Positions 27,669 to 35,493 of a DNA stretch of 35,518 nt are shown piece after piece. Numbering within the stretch: the first letter of the stretch is position 1; each line of letters opens with the position of its first letter. The stretch covers positions 1 to 35,518 of the forward strand of contig LJSF01000035.1 of assembly GCA_001314655.1 (NCBI GenBank), in the 5' to 3' direction. The position numbers and the translations under genes are program-made. The notes beneath the pieces were generated by a model. That model was not told the DNA's origin and did no database searches. It was given only the letters and a program-made list of their open reading frames with translations. Origin of the DNA: Rhodobacteraceae bacterium HLUCCA08. Lineage in GTDB: Bacteria > Pseudomonadota > Alphaproteobacteria > Rhodobacterales > Rhodobacteraceae.

Positions 27669-28307
27669 ATGAGGATTCGACGTGTCGCGGCCTGTTGTGC
27701 CGCCGTTTTTCTTGCCGGATTGTCCGCGACCGCCCAGGAGGTCGCCATCACCGAGGGCAAACCCGACGCCACCTTCACGCTGAAAGACCAGACCTTCCGC
27801 ATCACCCGCAACCAGGACACCGAAGCGGTCCTGACCGGCGAATTCGCCCGCACCTCGCGGGAATGCCCGCCCTTCTGCATCCAGCCGATGCGGATCGCCG
27901 ACGGGGTCGACACCATCGCCGAACTGGAACTGATCGCCCTGCTGGAAACCGACATCGCCGCAGGCCGCGCCCTGCTGATCGATAGCCGGCTGCCGGACTG
28001 GTACGGGCAAGGCACGATCCCCGGTGCGGTGAACGTGCCGTTTTCGACCCTCGACCCCCAGAACCCCTATCGCGACGAGATCCTGCAGGCGCTCGGCGCC
28101 GTCCCGGGGCCCGACGGAGGGCTGGATTTCACCGGCGCGCTTGAACTGGTGCTGTTCTGCAACGGCCCCTGGTGCAGTCAAAGCCCCCAGGCGATCACCA
28201 ACCTGCTGGAGGCCGGTTACCCGGCGGACAAGCTGCTTTACTACCGCGGCGGCATGCAAGGCTGGCAGAGCCTCGGCCTGACTGTCCACGTCCTGCAGGA
28301 AGGCTGA
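27669..28307 (+). CDS. Periplasmic rhodanese-like protein with CPPFC and CNGPWC motifs
   Basis: Rhodanese domains carry sulfur on an active-site cysteine or act as regulatory relatives. The 212-residue product has a signal peptide (MRIRRVAACCAAVFLAGLSATAQE), an N-terminal part with RTSRECPPFCIQPM (Cys66 and Cys70), and a single rhodanese domain (about 80-210): LLIDSRLPDWYGQGTIPGAVNVPF, then the active-site loop LFCNGPWCSQS with Cys164 and Cys169, and the closing YYRGGMQGWQSLGL. The loop holds an extra cysteine, so it could form a disulfide. Being exported is less usual for a rhodanese. The LysM gene follows after 5 bases, so they form an operon. The partner or substrate is unknown. Confidence 0.88.
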   Translation: MRIRRVAACCAAVFLAGLSATAQEVAITEGKPDATFTLKDQTFRITRNQDTEAVLTGEFARTSRECPPFCIQPMRIADGVDTIAELELIALLETDIAAGRALLIDSRLPDWYGQGTIPGAVNVPFSTLDPQNPYRDEILQALGAVPGPDGGLDFTGALELVLFCNGPWCSQSPQAITNLLEAGYPADKLLYYRGGMQGWQSLGLTVHVLQEG

Positions 28308-28312
28308 CCCGC

Positions 28313-29119
28313 ATGATCCGCACGGTGCTTGCCCTGTTCATCTTCGCCCTGACGCTTTGCGTGATGATCATCTACCAGCCCTTCTCCTCAACGGCCGATC
28401 CCGATGCCGGGGTCGAGGTGACACGCGCGGCGACGGCAGAGGCGCCGCTCGCGGTGCCGGGTGCCGCCCCGATCACACCCGCCCCGATCACACCCGCCCC
28501 GGTGCCCCGGCTGAGGACGAGCGCGGACAGCATGGACGCGCTTTCCGGCGCGGTCCTCGCCGATCTGGGCGTGATCGCCCCCTCCGCGCCTGCGCCGATC
28601 GCGGACCCGGCCACCGCCCAGGTCGTCGCCGAATTGCAGCGGGTGACCGGCGCGCCCGCGGCGCCGGCGCAGCCGGACCTGCAAAGCCTGGTCGCCCAGG
28701 CCCTGCGCGACGGCCAGTCCGACGCCTATATCGACAGGCTGGTGAACGAGGCCGCCCGCGCCGGCGACATCGCCGTGCCGCGCGAACTGGTCACCGCCGA
28801 AGGCCGGGTCGATACCGCCACCCTGCTGGCCGCCATCGTCACCGAGGCCAGCGCGGCGACCGGCGTCGCCCCCGTGCTTGCCCCGGCCCCGCAGCCCGCA
28901 GAGGCGCCGGGCCTCGAGGTGCGGGTGATCCAGCAGAACGAGGGCACGCGCGAGGCGCGGTTCTATACGGTGCAGCCCGGCGAAAGCCTGGGCGCGATCG
29001 CGCACAAGCTTTATGGCGATGCGGCATTCTATCCCCTCATCTTCGAGGCCAATCGCCAGATCATGCCCAGCCCGGACCGGGTCCGTGTCGGTCAGCGGCT
29101 GGTGATCCCGGCGCCATAG
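28313..29119 (+). CDS. Membrane-anchored LysM-domain protein
   Basis: The 268-residue product has one N-terminal membrane helix (about 2-22, RTVLALFIFALTLCVMIIY) that could be an uncleaved anchor, a long Ala/Pro-rich linker (30-205), and a C-terminal LysM domain (about 217-266) with FYTVQPGESLGAIAHKLYG and VRVGQRLVIPA, which binds peptidoglycan. It would bridge the inner membrane and the cell wall. The ATG at 28313 is preceded by the GGAAGG at the end of the rhodanese gene; the upstream frame is a shadow. The linker includes a tandem 15-base repeat. Its stop is 3 bases from that of convergent zapE. Confidence 0.88.
   Translation: MIRTVLALFIFALTLCVMIIYQPFSSTADPDAGVEVTRAATAEAPLAVPGAAPITPAPITPAPVPRLRTSADSMDALSGAVLADLGVIAPSAPAPIADPATAQVVAELQRVTGAPAAPAQPDLQSLVAQALRDGQSDAYIDRLVNEAARAGDIAVPRELVTAEGRVDTATLLAAIVTEASAATGVAPVLAPAPQPAEAPGLEVRVIQQNEGTREARFYTVQPGESLGAIAHKLYGDAAFYPLIFEANRQIMPSPDRVRVGQRLVIPAP
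28466..28495 (+). repeat. Tandem 15-base repeat in the LysM-protein linker
   Basis: GCCCCGATCACACCC occurs twice in direct succession (28466-28480 and 28481-28495), followed by a partial third unit. It encodes two copies of a five-residue Pro-Ile-Thr-Pro-Ala unit in the proline-rich linker. The copies are identical, so the duplication may be recent or slip-prone. Confidence 0.85.
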
Positions 29120-29122
29120 GCC

Positions 29123-30199
29123 CTAGTCGGGCCGCCCCCAGTCCGCGCCCTGCATCTCGCGCAGGCGGCTGGCGGTGCGTTCGAATTCGAAGGCGCCCTC
29201 GCCCTCGACATAGAGCCGTTCCGGCACATCCGCGGCCGAACAGATCAGGTGCACCCGGGCCTCGTAGAGCGCGTCGATCAGGGTGACGAAGCGCTTGGCC
29301 TCGTTGAAATTGTTGCGGCCCAGGCGGGGGATGTCCTCGAGCACAAGGACCCGGGCGACCTCGGCCAGGGCCAGGTAATCGGCCGGGCCCAGCATCTGCC
29401 CGCACAGGTCGTGGAACCGGGCCCGGGCCGCGCCGTTCCAGAAGGCCGGGATCAGGACATCGCGGCCCTTGACGCGCAGGGTCATCGGCTCGGCCTTGCC
29501 ACCGGCGAACTCGGCCCACAGATCGGCGATGCGGGCGCGGGCCGCGCCGTCGGCGGGGGTGAACCAGGTCGGGCTGCCGGCCAGAACGGTCTGGCGGTAA
29601 TCGGTTTCGCTGATCAGCTCGTGGACCACCATCCGGTCCTTGAGCATGTCGATGAAGGGCACGAACAGCGCCCGGTTCAGCCCGTCGCGATAGAGGTCGT
29701 CGGGCGGCCGGTTCGAGGTCGTGACCACCGTCACCCCGGCGTCGAACAGGCGCTGGAACAGCCGCCCGACGATCATCGCATCGGCGATATCGGTGATCTG
29801 CATCTCGTCGAAGGCCAGGAACCGGACCTCGGCGGCCAGGGCATCGCCAACCGGCGCGATGGCATCGTCTACCCCTTCGGCGCGGGCGCGGGCCATCCCG
29901 TCATGGACCCATTGCATGAAGGCGTGGAAATGGGCCCGGCGCTTGGGCGCTGCGACCTGTTCGACCAGCAGGTCCATCAGCATCGACTTGCCGCGCCCGA
30001 CCCCGCCCCACAGATACAGCCCCCTGGGCCCCTCGACCGGCTGCGCCTTGCGGAACAGGCCGCGTCTGGGCGGATCGGGCGGGTTCTCCAGCGCGGCGCG
30101 CAGCCGTTCCAACTCGTCCAGAACGGCCTCTTGCGCCGCATCATGGTGCAGCTCTCCGGCCTGAACCCGGGCGAAATAGGCGTCCTGGATCTTCCCCAT
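29123..30199 (-). CDS. zapE: Cell division protein ZapE (AFG1-like ATPase)
   Basis: ZapE is an AAA-type ATPase that associates with FtsZ in E. coli and is the bacterial relative of mitochondrial AFG1/LACE1. The 358-residue protein has Walker A GGVGRGKS (65-72) within LYLWGGVGRGKSMLMD, Walker B LAFDEMQITD (Asp131-Glu132), the sensor-like VVTTSNRPPDDLYRDGLNR and the C-terminal LEDIPRLGRNNFNEAKRFVTLID segment that is diagnostic for the family. The ATG at 30199 gives the normal N terminus (QDAYFARVQAGEL); the longer frame is not supported. It is divergent from a GNAT gene over 63 bases. Confidence 0.94.
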   Translation of the reverse strand: MGKIQDAYFARVQAGELHHDAAQEAVLDELERLRAALENPPDPPRRGLFRKAQPVEGPRGLYLWGGVGRGKSMLMDLLVEQVAAPKRRAHFHAFMQWVHDGMARARAEGVDDAIAPVGDALAAEVRFLAFDEMQITDIADAMIVGRLFQRLFDAGVTVVTTSNRPPDDLYRDGLNRALFVPFIDMLKDRMVVHELISETDYRQTVLAGSPTWFTPADGAARARIADLWAEFAGGKAEPMTLRVKGRDVLIPAFWNGAARARFHDLCGQMLGPADYLALAEVARVLVLEDIPRLGRNNFNEAKRFVTLIDALYEARVHLICSAADVPERLYVEGEGAFEFERTASRLREMQGADWGRPD

Positions 30200-30262
30200 G
30201 GCGCCTGATAGCGCGCCGCCGGGGCCTTGAAAAGCGCCACCCGTGCCGTATAGCCTGCGCCG

Positions 30263-30745
30263 ATGATCCGCGCCCCCACCCCGGACGATATCCCCGACCT
30301 GGCCCGCATCCACGTGCAGGCCTGGGCCGAGACCTATGCCGGGATCGTCCCGGACGCGGTGATCGCGCGCTTCGACATCGCGTTCCGCACGCGGCAATGG
30401 CAGGGCGCGCTGGCCCGGGAGGACCTGCGCACCGCCTATGCGCCGGGCCAGGGCTTTGCCCAGGTCGGGCCGCAACGCGATCCGCGCGACCGGGCGGACT
30501 GGCCCGAGGAGCTATACGCGATCTACCTGCGCGACGCCGCCAAGGGGCGCGGCCTGGGCCGGGCGTTGCTGCGCGCGGTTCTGGGCGACCGGCCGGTCAC
30601 CGCCCTGGTGCTGGAGGGCAACGACGCCGCACTGGGCTTCTACCAGGCCACCGGCGCGCGCCGCCTGGACACCCGGCGCTTCGACGAGGACGGCTTTGCC
30701 GGGATCGAGCACCTGGTGGGCTGGACGCCGCCGTTTACGGTCTGA
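30263..30745 (+). CDS. GNAT-family N-acetyltransferase
   Basis: The 160-residue product is a compact GNAT enzyme. It begins IRAPTPDDIPDLARIHVQAW, the usual first strand and helix, with TYAGIVPDAVIARF following. The acetyl-CoA loop is in LRDAAKGRGLGRALLRAVLG (about 90-110, R-G-x-G-R-A), and NDAALGFYQATGARRLDTRRF matches the second half of the fold. The substrate is unknown. It is a single gene 92 bases ahead of an MFS transporter on the same strand. Confidence 0.9.
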   Translation: MIRAPTPDDIPDLARIHVQAWAETYAGIVPDAVIARFDIAFRTRQWQGALAREDLRTAYAPGQGFAQVGPQRDPRDRADWPEELYAIYLRDAAKGRGLGRALLRAVLGDRPVTALVLEGNDAALGFYQATGARRLDTRRFDEDGFAGIEHLVGWTPPFTV

Positions 30746-30837
30746 GCCGGCCCGGCGCCCGATCCATCGCAGGAGCTGATCCGTCGTTTCAGAATTTGGC
30801 GATTGACCCGGGCGCCGCGCCGCGCCCAACTGACGCG

Positions 30838-32082
30838 ATGGAACACCGCGCCCCGCTTGTCACCCCGGTCCTGGTCGCCGGCTGCATCATCATCATGATC
30901 AGCTTCGCCGTGCGCGCCAGCTTCGGCGTGTTCCAGATCCCGATCGCCGAGGAATACGGCTGGGGCCGGGCAGATTTCTCGCTCGCCATCGCGATCCAGA
31001 ACCTGGCCTGGGGGATCGGCCAGCCGATCTTCGGCGCCCTTGCCGAAAAGATCGGCGACCGCAAGGCGATCATCCTCGGCGCGCTGACCTATGCGGCCGG
31101 GCTGCTGCTGTCGACCGGGGCGACAACGCCGTTCACGATGCAGGCCTACGAGGTGCTGGTCGGTTTCGGCGTCGCCGGGACCGGGTTCGGCGTGATCCTG
31201 GCCGTGGTCGGGCGCGCGGCCAGCGATGACAACCGCTCGATGGCGCTGGCCATTGCCACCGCGGCCGGATCGGCGGGCCAGGTCTTTGGCGCGCCGGTGG
31301 CCGAATGGCTGCTGGGGTTCCTGTCCTGGCAGGGGGTCTTTGCGGTCTTTGCCGGTGCCGTGCTGGCCACGCTTTTGTGCCTGCCGATGATGCGCAGCCC
31401 GGCGCCGGCGACGAAAGCGCAGCTTGAGGAGGGGCTGGGCCAGGTGCTGCTGCGGGCCGGGCGCGATCCGTCCTTCACGCTGATCTTTCTGGGCTTTTTC
31501 TCCTGCGGCTACCAGCTGGCCTTCATCACCGCCCATTTCCCGGCCATGGTGACCGAAATGTGCGGCGCCATCGACCCGTCGGGCACCCTGGCCAGCCTGG
31601 GCGTGACCTCGACCTCGGCGCTGGGGGCGGTTGCGATTTCGCTGATCGGGCTGGCCAATATCGCCGGCACCCTGGCGGCGGGCTGGGCCGGCAAACGCTA
31701 TTCGCGCAAATACCTGCTGGCGGGGATCTATGCCGGGCGGACGCTGATCGCGGCGGGTTTCATCGCGCTGCCGATCACGCCGGGGTCGGTGATCGTCTTT
31801 TCGGTCGCGATGGGGGCGCTGTGGCTGGCCACCGTGCCGCTGACCTCGGGCCTGGTCGCGCATATCTGGGGCCTGCGCTACATGGGCACGCTTTACGGGA
31901 TCGTGTTCTTTTCCCATCAGCTGGGGTCGTTCCTGGGGGTCTGGCTGGGCGGGCGGCTTTACGACATCTACGGATCCTACACCGCGGTCTGGTGGGTCGG
32001 CGTCGCGGTCGGCGCCTTTTCGGCGCTGGTCCACCTGCCGATCCGCGAAGACCGGACGCCCGCCGCGCCGCTGCCGGCCTGA
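30838..32082 (+). CDS. MFS transporter (monocarboxylate/oxalate-formate-like)
   Basis: The 414-residue protein has about twelve hydrophobic segments and the MFS loop between helices 2 and 3 (GALAEKIGDRKAIILGAL, about 62-79). The first helix, VLVAGCIIIMISFAVRASFGVFQIPI, and PLTSGLVAHIWGLRYMGTLYGIVFFSHQLGSFLGVWLGG near the C terminus resemble the oxalate/formate and monocarboxylate porter branch. The transported solute cannot be told. The ATG at 30838 removes a long upstream shadow frame and places the first helix close to the N terminus. It converges with the alpha/beta hydrolase over 10 bases. Confidence 0.9.
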   Translation: MEHRAPLVTPVLVAGCIIIMISFAVRASFGVFQIPIAEEYGWGRADFSLAIAIQNLAWGIGQPIFGALAEKIGDRKAIILGALTYAAGLLLSTGATTPFTMQAYEVLVGFGVAGTGFGVILAVVGRAASDDNRSMALAIATAAGSAGQVFGAPVAEWLLGFLSWQGVFAVFAGAVLATLLCLPMMRSPAPATKAQLEEGLGQVLLRAGRDPSFTLIFLGFFSCGYQLAFITAHFPAMVTEMCGAIDPSGTLASLGVTSTSALGAVAISLIGLANIAGTLAAGWAGKRYSRKYLLAGIYAGRTLIAAGFIALPITPGSVIVFSVAMGALWLATVPLTSGLVAHIWGLRYMGTLYGIVFFSHQLGSFLGVWLGGRLYDIYGSYTAVWWVGVAVGAFSALVHLPIREDRTPAAPLPA

Positions 32083-32092
32083 TCGACCCGGC

Positions 32093-33019
32093 CTAGTCGA
32101 CCTCGCGCAATACGTCGCGCAGGATCTCCGCCAGGATCGCGCCATGGCTATGGACCAGCGCGTGGTCGGCGTCTTCGATCACCTCGCTTTTCGCCAGGCG
32201 GTTCCATTGCGCCAGCGTGCCCAGCGCCCGCAGCGGGATCTCCTTGTCCCTGGCACCCCAGATCGCGACCACCGGCACGTCCTCGCGGCCCAGCAGGCGG
32301 TGTTCGTCCTCCTGCACCTCGTCAAGCATGTGACGGCGGCTGGACAGCACCGCCCGGTGATAGCCGCGGCCGTCGATCTCGGCCAGTTGCGCCGCGACGA
32401 TCCCGTCGACCTCGGTCGGGGCGTCGCGACGGGCCCGAAGCGCCCGGCGCATCCGCACGGGGCCCAAAGCCAGGGCCAGCCAATCGCCCAGCACCGGGGT
32501 TTCCCGGCAGAACCGGTCAAAGCGGCTTTCGCGGATCACCACCCCGGCGCTGGCCACCAGCATCAGGCGCTTGATCCGGCCCGGATTTTCGGCGGCAAAG
32601 GCGGTGGCGACGGCGCCGCCCATGGAATAGCCCAGCAGCGTCAGCTCGTCGTCGAGGCCCAGATGGTCCAGCAGATCCTCCAGCTGGCGCAGGAAGAACC
32701 GCCGGTCCTGCTTGCCCGGCGCGGCATCCGAAAAGCCGCGCCCGTAAAGGTCATAGACGACCACCCGGTAGCCGATCCTGCTCAGGCCGGCGGCGACGGC
32801 ATACCAGACCGGCGAGGGTGTGGTCAGGCCATGGATCGCGACGATGACCGGACCGCGGGCCGGGCCGATCCACTGGTAATGGGTCACGCCCTGGCTGAGT
32901 TCGGCGAATTCGCCCGGGGCCTTGTCACGCACCGCGCGCGCCGGCACCCGGCGGGACTCGGCCCAATAGGGCCAGATCACCACCAGCAGCACGATTGCCA
33001 AGATCACGTAAAGGGTCAC
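32093..33019 (-). CDS. Alpha/beta-fold hydrolase with N-terminal membrane anchor
   Basis: The 308-residue product has a hydrophobic N terminus (MTLYVILAIVLLVVIWPYWAE) that could anchor it in the inner membrane. The catalytic triad is readable: Ser132 in LLGYSMGGA (nucleophile elbow), Asp258 in IWGARDKEIPLRAL and His286 in EDADHALVHSHG; the oxyanion segment is VIVAIHGLTTPS (58-69). Cap residues lie between about 155 and 230. Substrate is unknown (esterase, lipase or C-C hydrolase are possible). The start codon is GTG with a weak ribosome binding site, eight bases after the stop of the ornithine-cyclodeaminase-like gene, so it is probably read through from it. Confidence 0.88.
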   Translation of the reverse strand: MTLYVILAIVLLVVIWPYWAESRRVPARAVRDKAPGEFAELSQGVTHYQWIGPARGPVIVAIHGLTTPSPVWYAVAAGLSRIGYRVVVYDLYGRGFSDAAPGKQDRRFFLRQLEDLLDHLGLDDELTLLGYSMGGAVATAFAAENPGRIKRLMLVASAGVVIRESRFDRFCRETPVLGDWLALALGPVRMRRALRARRDAPTEVDGIVAAQLAEIDGRGYHRAVLSSRRHMLDEVQEDEHRLLGREDVPVVAIWGARDKEIPLRALGTLAQWNRLAKSEVIEDADHALVHSHGAILAEILRDVLREVD

Positions 33020-33027
33020 GTCGCCCG

Positions 33028-33975
33028 TCAGTCCCGCCCGTTTCCAGGCGCAATCCTAGCAGTCCCGTCGCCGGCCCGCCAGCAATCCAGGATGTAGCGC
33101 GCCGTCATCAGGTCCAGATGGGCGCCGCCGCCATTCTTGCAGATCGTGATGTCGTCGGGCGCGCGGGCAAAGCGGTCAAGCTGATAGAAATCGGCGAGGA
33201 TGTCGTCCTCGGTGATCGCGCCCGAGGCCAGCGGGATCATCAATTCCCCGATATGGCCGATCGTGGTGGCGCGGCTGTCGACGAACAGGCGGGCCCGGCG
33301 CAGGGCGGTATCGTCGGCCTCGCGCATGTCGGGGCGGAAGGCGCCGATCAGGTCGATGTGCTGGCCCGGGCGCAGCCAGTCGCCCCGCAGCACCGGGTCG
33401 CGCGCCATGGTGGCGCAGCCGATGATGTCGGCGCGGGCCACGGCTTCGGCCAGGTCGGGCGCCACCCGCGTGCCGGGATGGGCGGCGGCAAAGGCGCGGG
33501 CGCCCTCGGCGCTGCGGTTCCAGATTTCGAAACCGGCGCCGGGAAAGGCCGCCGCATAGGCCGCGCGCAATGCCGCGCCGACCGTGCCGGCGCCGAGGAT
33601 CAGGATCGTTTCGACCCGCGGCGGGGCCAGCCGGCGGGCGGCCAGCAGGCTGTCTGCGGCGGTCTTCCACTTGGTGACCAGGTGGAAATCGACCAGCGCC
33701 TCCAGCGAGCCGTCGGTATCCGAGAACAGGTTGACCGCGCCGTTGACCATGGGCCGTCCGGCGGCGGGATTGCCGGGGAACACCGTCGCCGCCTTCACCG
33801 CCAGCCCCATCCCGTCGATCCAGGCCGACCGGTTCAGCAGCGTGTCGCCGCCGCGATAAAGGAACAGGTCGGCGATTTCCGCCCGGGGCAGGGCATGGCC
33901 GGCGGCAAGGGCGTCGGTCAGGGCGATCCAGTCCAGCCGCGCCTCGCCCGCGTCGAAAGGGATGATCTGGGTCAT
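33028..33975 (-). CDS. Ornithine cyclodeaminase/mu-crystallin family protein
   Basis: Members are NAD(P)-dependent dehydrogenases or cyclodeaminases (ornithine, alanine, ketimine, and similar). The 315-residue product has the family arrangement: an N-terminal substrate domain with GLAVKAATVFPGN and DFHLVTKWKTAADSLLAARRL, the dinucleotide loop ILILGAGTVGAALRAAYAAAFP (about 126-147), IGCATMARDPVL, LIGAFRPDMREAD, and a C-terminal DITICKNGGGAHLDLMTARYI. The usual Arg-Thr-Gly/Ala before the catalytic region is Trp-Lys-Thr-Ala here, so substrate may differ from ornithine. The ATG at 33975 overlaps the stop of a 52-codon ORF. Confidence 0.87.
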   Translation of the reverse strand: MTQIIPFDAGEARLDWIALTDALAAGHALPRAEIADLFLYRGGDTLLNRSAWIDGMGLAVKAATVFPGNPAAGRPMVNGAVNLFSDTDGSLEALVDFHLVTKWKTAADSLLAARRLAPPRVETILILGAGTVGAALRAAYAAAFPGAGFEIWNRSAEGARAFAAAHPGTRVAPDLAEAVARADIIGCATMARDPVLRGDWLRPGQHIDLIGAFRPDMREADDTALRRARLFVDSRATTIGHIGELMIPLASGAITEDDILADFYQLDRFARAPDDITICKNGGGAHLDLMTARYILDCWRAGDGTARIAPGNGRD

Positions 33976-34130
33976 CTTGCGTCCCCTGTGCCCGACGGCC
34001 GCTCGGGCATATGCCGCGCCGCCCGGTCGTCGGTGAACCGGAGCGCGGCGATCGCGCGGTCACGGCACCGCTTGGGCCGCCCTGCGTTCGGACCGTTGCC
34101 GAACCCCCGGATCTCCGCCTGGATCTTCAT
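33972..34130 (-). CDS. Small ORF (52 codons) coupled to the ornithine-cyclodeaminase-family gene
   Basis: This short ORF lies just upstream of the cyclodeaminase-like gene. On the minus strand an ATG at 34130, with AGGGGGG a few bases ahead as ribosome binding site, opens a frame of 52 codons whose TGA overlaps the next ATG as ATGA. About 45 of 52 third positions are G or C, like the surrounding genes. The peptide starts MKIQAEIRGFGNGPNAGRPK and is basic (many Arg), without signal or membrane segment; I recognise no family. It could encode a small protein or a leader whose translation sets expression of the next gene. Chance in GC-rich DNA cannot be excluded. Confidence 0.5.
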   Translation of the reverse strand: MKIQAEIRGFGNGPNAGRPKRCRDRAIAALRFTDDRAARHMPERPSGTGDAR

Positions 34131-34168
34131 CGCTGCCCCCCTGTTGCGCCGCGACAGGAAACGGCGTG

Positions 34169-34180
34169 CGCGGGCCCGCG
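34169..34180. repeat. 12-bp perfect palindrome upstream of the small ORF
   Basis: CGCGGGCCCGCG reads the same on both strands. On the minus strand it lies 17 bases after the stop of the DUF4345-like gene and 38 bases before the small ORF start. It could be a terminator remnant or an operator; at this GC content it may also be accidental. Confidence 0.35.
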
Positions 34181-34197
34181 TAAACCCCCAATCGGCG

Positions 34198-34617
34198 TCA
34201 GGCGCGCTGCGGCACCCGCATCAGGAGCGCGCCCAGGATCACCGGGCCGAACAGCGCCCCCCACATCAGAAGCTGGAACAGCAGGTCCGGAGGGCCGTCG
34301 AACAGCAGGCCCAGAAGCCGGGCCATGCCACCGGCGAACAGCAGCGCCAGCATCACCAGGATCGCGCCCCGGTAGCGGTCCAGATCGCGCAGCATCCGGA
34401 TCAGCACGCCGCCCCAGGCGATCCAGGCGACGGCATAAAAGCGCAGTTCCGAGCCGGCATTCACATGGTCCAGCCCGCCCCTGTAGGCGCTGCGCCCGCC
34501 CAGCAGGGCCGACAGGCCGCGCGCGGTGGCATCGGGGCCCATCACCACGATCGTCGCGCCGACCGCCATGGCCAGGACCGCCAGCGCGGCCAGGGACAGG
34601 CGGACGGCGCCCTCCAT
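34198..34617 (-). CDS. DUF4345-like four-helix membrane protein
   Basis: The 139-residue product is an integral membrane protein with about four hydrophobic helices (LSLAALAVLAMAVGATIVVMG, then segments around ELRFYAVAWIAWGGVLI, GAILVMLALLFAGGMARLLGLL and LLFQLLMWGALFGPVILGALL). The pattern NAGSELRFYAVAW and GGMARLLGLLFDGPP resembles DUF4345, a family without known function; this is from memory. The ATG at 34617 lies one base after the fghA stop, so the gene is almost certainly co-transcribed with fghA. A longer frame upstream is only the fghA shadow. Confidence 0.8.
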   Translation of the reverse strand: MEGAVRLSLAALAVLAMAVGATIVVMGPDATARGLSALLGGRSAYRGGLDHVNAGSELRFYAVAWIAWGGVLIRMLRDLDRYRGAILVMLALLFAGGMARLLGLLFDGPPDLLFQLLMWGALFGPVILGALLMRVPQRA

Positions 34618-34618
34618 C

Positions 34619-35446
34619 TCAGGACCAGAGCGCCTCGGCATGGAAGGCCAGGTGATCTTCCATGAAGGTCGAGACGAAGAAATAGGAATGGTCATAGCCT
34701 TTCTGCAGGCGCAACTGGCCGGCCTGGCGGCGTTCGGCCATGGCGGCGGCGAAATGTTCGGTGCCCAGGTGATCGCCGAACTGGTCATTCGTGCCGGTGT
34801 CGATCAGCACGGCCCCGTCGAAGCCAAGCTGGCGCATCTGCAGGGTGGCATCGTGGTCCGCGCCGGCCTCGACACTGCCGAGATAGGCGGTGAACTGCTT
34901 GCGGCCCCAGTCGGAGGCGGTGGGATGGCAGATCGGCGCGAAGGCGCTGACCGACCGGAACCGCCCGGGCCGGCCCATCGCCAGGGTCAGCGCGCCATGC
35001 CCGCCCATGGAATGGCCGGTGATCGCCTGGCGCCCCTCGTCGACGTCGAAGTTGCGGGTGACGATGCGCGGCAATTCCTCGGCCACGTAATCCCACATCC
35101 GGTAATGCGGCGCCCAGGGCGCCTGGGTCGCATTGACGTAGAACCCGGCGCCCTTGCCCAGGTCATAGGCTTCGTCATCGGCGACGCCGTCGCCACGCGG
35201 CGAGGTATCGGGGAAACACAGCGCGATGCCGTGCACGGCCGCCCAGCCCTGTGCGCCGGCCTTGACCATGGCGTTTTCATGGGTGCAGGTCAGCCCCGAG
35301 AGATACCACAGGATCGGCACCGGTCCGCCCCGCGCCTCTTCGGGCAGGAACAGGCCGAATGTCATGTCGGTCCCGGTCGCTTCGGACGCATGGGAATAGA
35401 CGCCCTGGACGCCGCCGAACGCGCGGTTTTCAGACAGGATTTCCAT
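34619..35446 (-). CDS. fghA: S-formylglutathione hydrolase
   Basis: FghA hydrolyses S-formylglutathione to formate and glutathione, the second step of glutathione-dependent formaldehyde detoxification. The 275-residue product (human esterase D has 282) shows LWYLSGLTCTHENAM with conserved Cys54, the nucleophile elbow TGHSMGGHGALTLAM with Ser146, Asp221 in DTGTNDQF and His253 in KGYDHSYFF, plus GFYVNATQAPW (101-111). GAGGGGA 8 bases ahead of the ATG is a good ribosome binding site. The partner alcohol/formaldehyde dehydrogenase (adhI type) is not in the window; it may lie beyond the right edge. Confidence 0.95.
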   Translation of the reverse strand: MEILSENRAFGGVQGVYSHASEATGTDMTFGLFLPEEARGGPVPILWYLSGLTCTHENAMVKAGAQGWAAVHGIALCFPDTSPRGDGVADDEAYDLGKGAGFYVNATQAPWAPHYRMWDYVAEELPRIVTRNFDVDEGRQAITGHSMGGHGALTLAMGRPGRFRSVSAFAPICHPTASDWGRKQFTAYLGSVEAGADHDATLQMRQLGFDGAVLIDTGTNDQFGDHLGTEHFAAAMAERRQAGQLRLQKGYDHSYFFVSTFMEDHLAFHAEALWS

Positions 35447-35479
35447 CGTTCAGGTCCCCTCACACAAGGTCATGATTTC

Positions 35480-35493
35480 AGAAAGAGGTTTCT
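35480..35493. promoter_or_regulatory. Short inverted repeat upstream of fghA
   Basis: AGAAA and TTTCT flank GAGG, with a T-rich run after it on the plus strand. It lies 34 bases before the fghA ATG. It might be a weak operator, or a terminator for a plus-strand transcript, but no plus-strand gene ends near it in this window. Confidence 0.2.

Noticed and set aside
28466-28495. Short tandem repeat as a CRISPR or mobile element signature
   Set aside because: It is an in-frame 15-base duplication inside a proline-rich linker without spacers.
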